The notes beneath the pieces are model-generated. The model had not been told where the DNA came from and searched no databases. It saw only the letters and a program-made list of their open reading frames with translations. From assembly GCA_031255275.1 (NCBI GenBank), contig JAIRSV010000055.1:1-16210 (forward strand): a stretch of DNA of 16,210 nt, in the 5' to 3' direction. The stretch is from Proteiniphilum sp. (GTDB lineage: Bacteria; Bacteroidota; Bacteroidia; Bacteroidales; Dysgonomonadaceae). Within the stretch, counting starts at the first letter, position 1, and each line of letters opens with the position of its first letter. A program made the translations under genes and the position numbers. Positions 14,294-16,210 of the stretch are shown here, one piece after another.

Positions 14294-16210
14294 TTATTCG
14301 ATAAAGCCCCGGTTCTTTAGCAGGTAGACGGGATTGGGTTCCGCGCCGCGGAATCTTTTGTAAAGCGTCATCGGGTCGTCGGAATTGCCTTTTGACAGTA
14401 CGTTTTCCCTGAATTTCGCGGCCGTGACCCTGTCGAATATGCCATTCTCCGCAAAAGCCTGAAAGGCGTCGGCATCCAGCACCTCTGCCCAGAGGTATGC
14501 GTAATACCCGGCGGAATAGCCGCCGCTGAAGATGTGCGAGAAATAGGTGCTGCGGTAGCGGGGAATGATTTCGTCGATCAGTCCGATCCTGTTCATCGCC
14601 TCCTTTTCGAATGTACGTACGTCAAACGTTTTGGCTTCCTTTTGCGTGTGGTAATCCATGTCGAGCAGCGCTGCGGCGACAAATTCAGTGGTCGTGAAGC
14701 CCATATTGAATTTGGCGGCCGCGTCGATTTTAGCGATCAGCTCGTCGGGGATCACTTCGCCGGTCTGATAGTGTTTGGCGTAGAGCTTCAGTACTTCCGG
14801 ATGGAACGCCCAGTGTTCGAGTACCTGCGAGGGAAGTTCCACGAAATCGCGCGAAACGCTTGTGCCGGAAACACTGCTATATGTCACATTCGACAACATG
14901 CCGTGCAGGGCGTGCCCGAACTCGTGGAAGAGCGTTTCCACCTCGTCGAGGGTGAGCAGCGACGGAGTTGTTCCGGTGGGACGGGTAAAGTTTCCTACAT
15001 TATATATAAGGGGACGGATATTTTTTCCTTCGGACACCTGCTGTCCGCGGAAACTGCTCATCCATGCGCCGGCGTTCTTGCCTTTGCGCGGAAAATAGTC
15101 GGTATAGAACACCGCCAGGTGCGAACCGTCGGCGTCGAACACCTCATACGCTTCTACTTCGGGATGATATACCGGCACCTTTTCCAGTTTCTTGAAACTC
15201 AATCCGTATAACCTGTTGGCTACCTCAAACACGCCTTCGCGGACATTCTCCATTTTGAAGTAGGGTTTGATTTCTTCTTCGTTGAGCGAATATTTCTGCT
15301 GGCGGAGTTTTTCGGTGTAATACCACCAGTCCCACGACGCCAGTTTAAAGTTGCCTCCCTCGGCGTCGATCAGTTTTTGCAGTTCGGCCGCCTCCTTTTT
15401 GGCTTGGGGAAGCGCATACGCCCACACTTCGTTGAGCAGTTTGTACACGTTTTCCGGCGTTTTGGCCATGCTTTCTTCGAGAGTGAAATCGGCGTGCGTC
15501 TTGTAGCCCAGCATCTGCGCTTTTTCTATGCGCAGGTTTACGATGCGGTTGATGATTTGCTTGTTGTCGTTGTCATTGTCGTTGTCGCCGCGCATGAACA
15601 TGGCTTTGTAGAGCTTTTCGCGCAGGTCGCGTTTTTCCGAATATTGCAGGAAAGGCAACCAACTCGGCTTTTGCGGTCCGAACACCCATTTTCCTTCTTC
15701 GTCGGCGGCTTCGGCTGCCGCGGCAATAACTCCGTCGGGAAGCCCTGCGAGGTCTTCTTTATTGTCGATTACCAATTTGAAGCCGTTGGTTTCGTTCAGC
15801 AGGTTGGTTCCGTAGCGGAGGGTGAGGGACGACAACTCTTTGTTGATTTCGCGCAACCTCGTCTTTTCGGTTTCGCCCAAAAGGATGCCGGAGCGCACAA
15901 AATTTTTGTAGTAAATGTCCAGCACGCGGTATTGTTCGGTAGTGAGATTCATACCGGTAGTGTCGTCGTGCAGCGTTTTGATGCGGTTGAACAGCGCTTC
16001 GTTCAAATTGATATTGTCGCGATGCTCCGACAGGAGAGGTGAGAGTTCTACGGCCAACGCCTGTATGGAGTCGTTGGTCTCGGCGCCCCTTAAACCGTAA
16101 AATACGCGGGAAACGCGGGTGAGTAATTTTCCGCTGTTTTCCATTGCTACAATAGTATTTTCGAAAGTGGGCGTTTCTGGATTGTTCGCGATGGCTTCAA
16201 CCTCTTTGGC
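14294..16210 (-). CDS. dcp: Peptidyl-dipeptidase Dcp-like M3 metallopeptidase, N-terminus outside window
   Basis: A zinc metallopeptidase of family M3; Dcp-type members remove dipeptides from the C-terminal end of peptides. The zinc motif HEFGH is encoded at 14912-14926, in the context ETLFHEFGHALHG, and the downstream SRDFVELPSQ supplies the third zinc ligand (Glu). The frame is open to the right edge: 22 more codons upstream of the ATG at 16144 read AKEVEAIANNPETPTFEN and onward, typical M3 N-terminal sequence, so that ATG is an internal methionine and not the start. In all, 638 residues are visible; relatives run to about 680-720, so roughly 50-80 are missing, possibly with a signal peptide. 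Location (periplasm or cytoplasm) therefore cannot be judged. Oligopeptidase A is a less likely alternative. Confidence 0.93.
   Translation of the reverse strand, partial: AKEVEAIANNPETPTFENTIVAMENSGKLLTRVSRVFYGLRGAETNDSIQALAVELSPLLSEHRDNINLNEALFNRIKTLHDDTTGMNLTTEQYRVLDIYYKNFVRSGILLGETEKTRLREINKELSSLTLRYGTNLLNETNGFKLVIDNKEDLAGLPDGVIAAAAEAADEEGKWVFGPQKPSWLPFLQYSEKRDLREKLYKAMFMRGDNDNDNDNKQIINRIVNLRIEKAQMLGYKTHADFTLEESMAKTPENVYKLLNEVWAYALPQAKKEAAELQKLIDAEGGNFKLASWDWWYYTEKLRQQKYSLNEEEIKPYFKMENVREGVFEVANRLYGLSFKKLEKVPVYHPEVEAYEVFDADGSHLAVFYTDYFPRKGKNAGAWMSSFRGQQVSEGKNIRPLIYNVGNFTRPTGTTPSLLTLDEVETLFHEFGHALHGMLSNVTYSSVSGTSVSRDFVELPSQVLEHWAFHPEVLKLYAKHYQTGEVIPDELIAKIDAAAKFNMGFTTTEFVAAALLDMDYHTQKEAKTFDVRTFEKEAMNRIGLIDEIIPRYRSTYFSHIFSGGYSAGYYAYLWAEVLDADAFQAFAENGIFDRVTAAKFRENVLSKGNSDDPMTLYKRFRGAEPNPVYLLKNRGFIE

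Noticed and set aside
14294..16144. Treating the peptidase as complete with a start at 16144
   Set aside because: The frame continues to the window edge with typical M3 sequence (NNPETPTFEN), so the start must be outside.

Overview
The window looks like chromosomal DNA from a member of the Bacteroidales (Bacteroidota) with a GC content of roughly half. The support is threefold: SecD and SecF are fused into one 985-residue protein; an outer-membrane protein has a carboxypeptidase-regulatory-like N-terminal domain; and at least two promoters fit the Bacteroidota pattern TTTG-N20-TAnnTTTG. Genes also lack clear Shine-Dalgarno sites. The genus cannot be fixed from the sequence alone. No rRNA, tRNA, CRISPR array, transposase or phage gene was seen.

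Layout. From 262 to 5552 all genes are on the minus strand. They are a pair of half-size CHR (chromate-type) transporters in one operon with a long leader, then a stand-alone tryptophan synthase beta-like enzyme of the TrpB2 type, then a malic enzyme fused to a phosphotransacetylase-like domain. From 5553 to 6156 lies a gene-poor stretch packed with palindromes. It holds two inverted copies of a 52-bp hairpin repeat, whose third copy is near the left edge, plus shorter perfect palindromes and a 9-bp tandem repeat. A strong promoter then drives a plus-strand cassette from 6157 to 10821: an outer-membrane beta-barrel protein, a LytS-type membrane histidine kinase 17 nt downstream, and a LytTR response regulator overlapping the kinase by 26 bp. 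A convergent region with a minus-strand terminator (UUCG loop) separates this from secDF (11072-14029, minus). Last is a peptidyl-dipeptidase Dcp-like M3 metallopeptidase (14294 to the right edge, minus), whose N-terminus lies outside the window.

How the genes work together. SecDF, MaeB, Dcp and TrpB2 are housekeeping or metabolic genes with no obvious joint pathway. The coherent unit is the outer-membrane protein, kinase and regulator, probably a signalling cassette in which the regulator may act on its own promoter. No clearly new system was proven. The points most worth a second look are that cassette, the inverted-repeat mosaic before it, a strand-composition flip inside the outer-membrane gene, and long structured leaders before the CHR pair and secDF.
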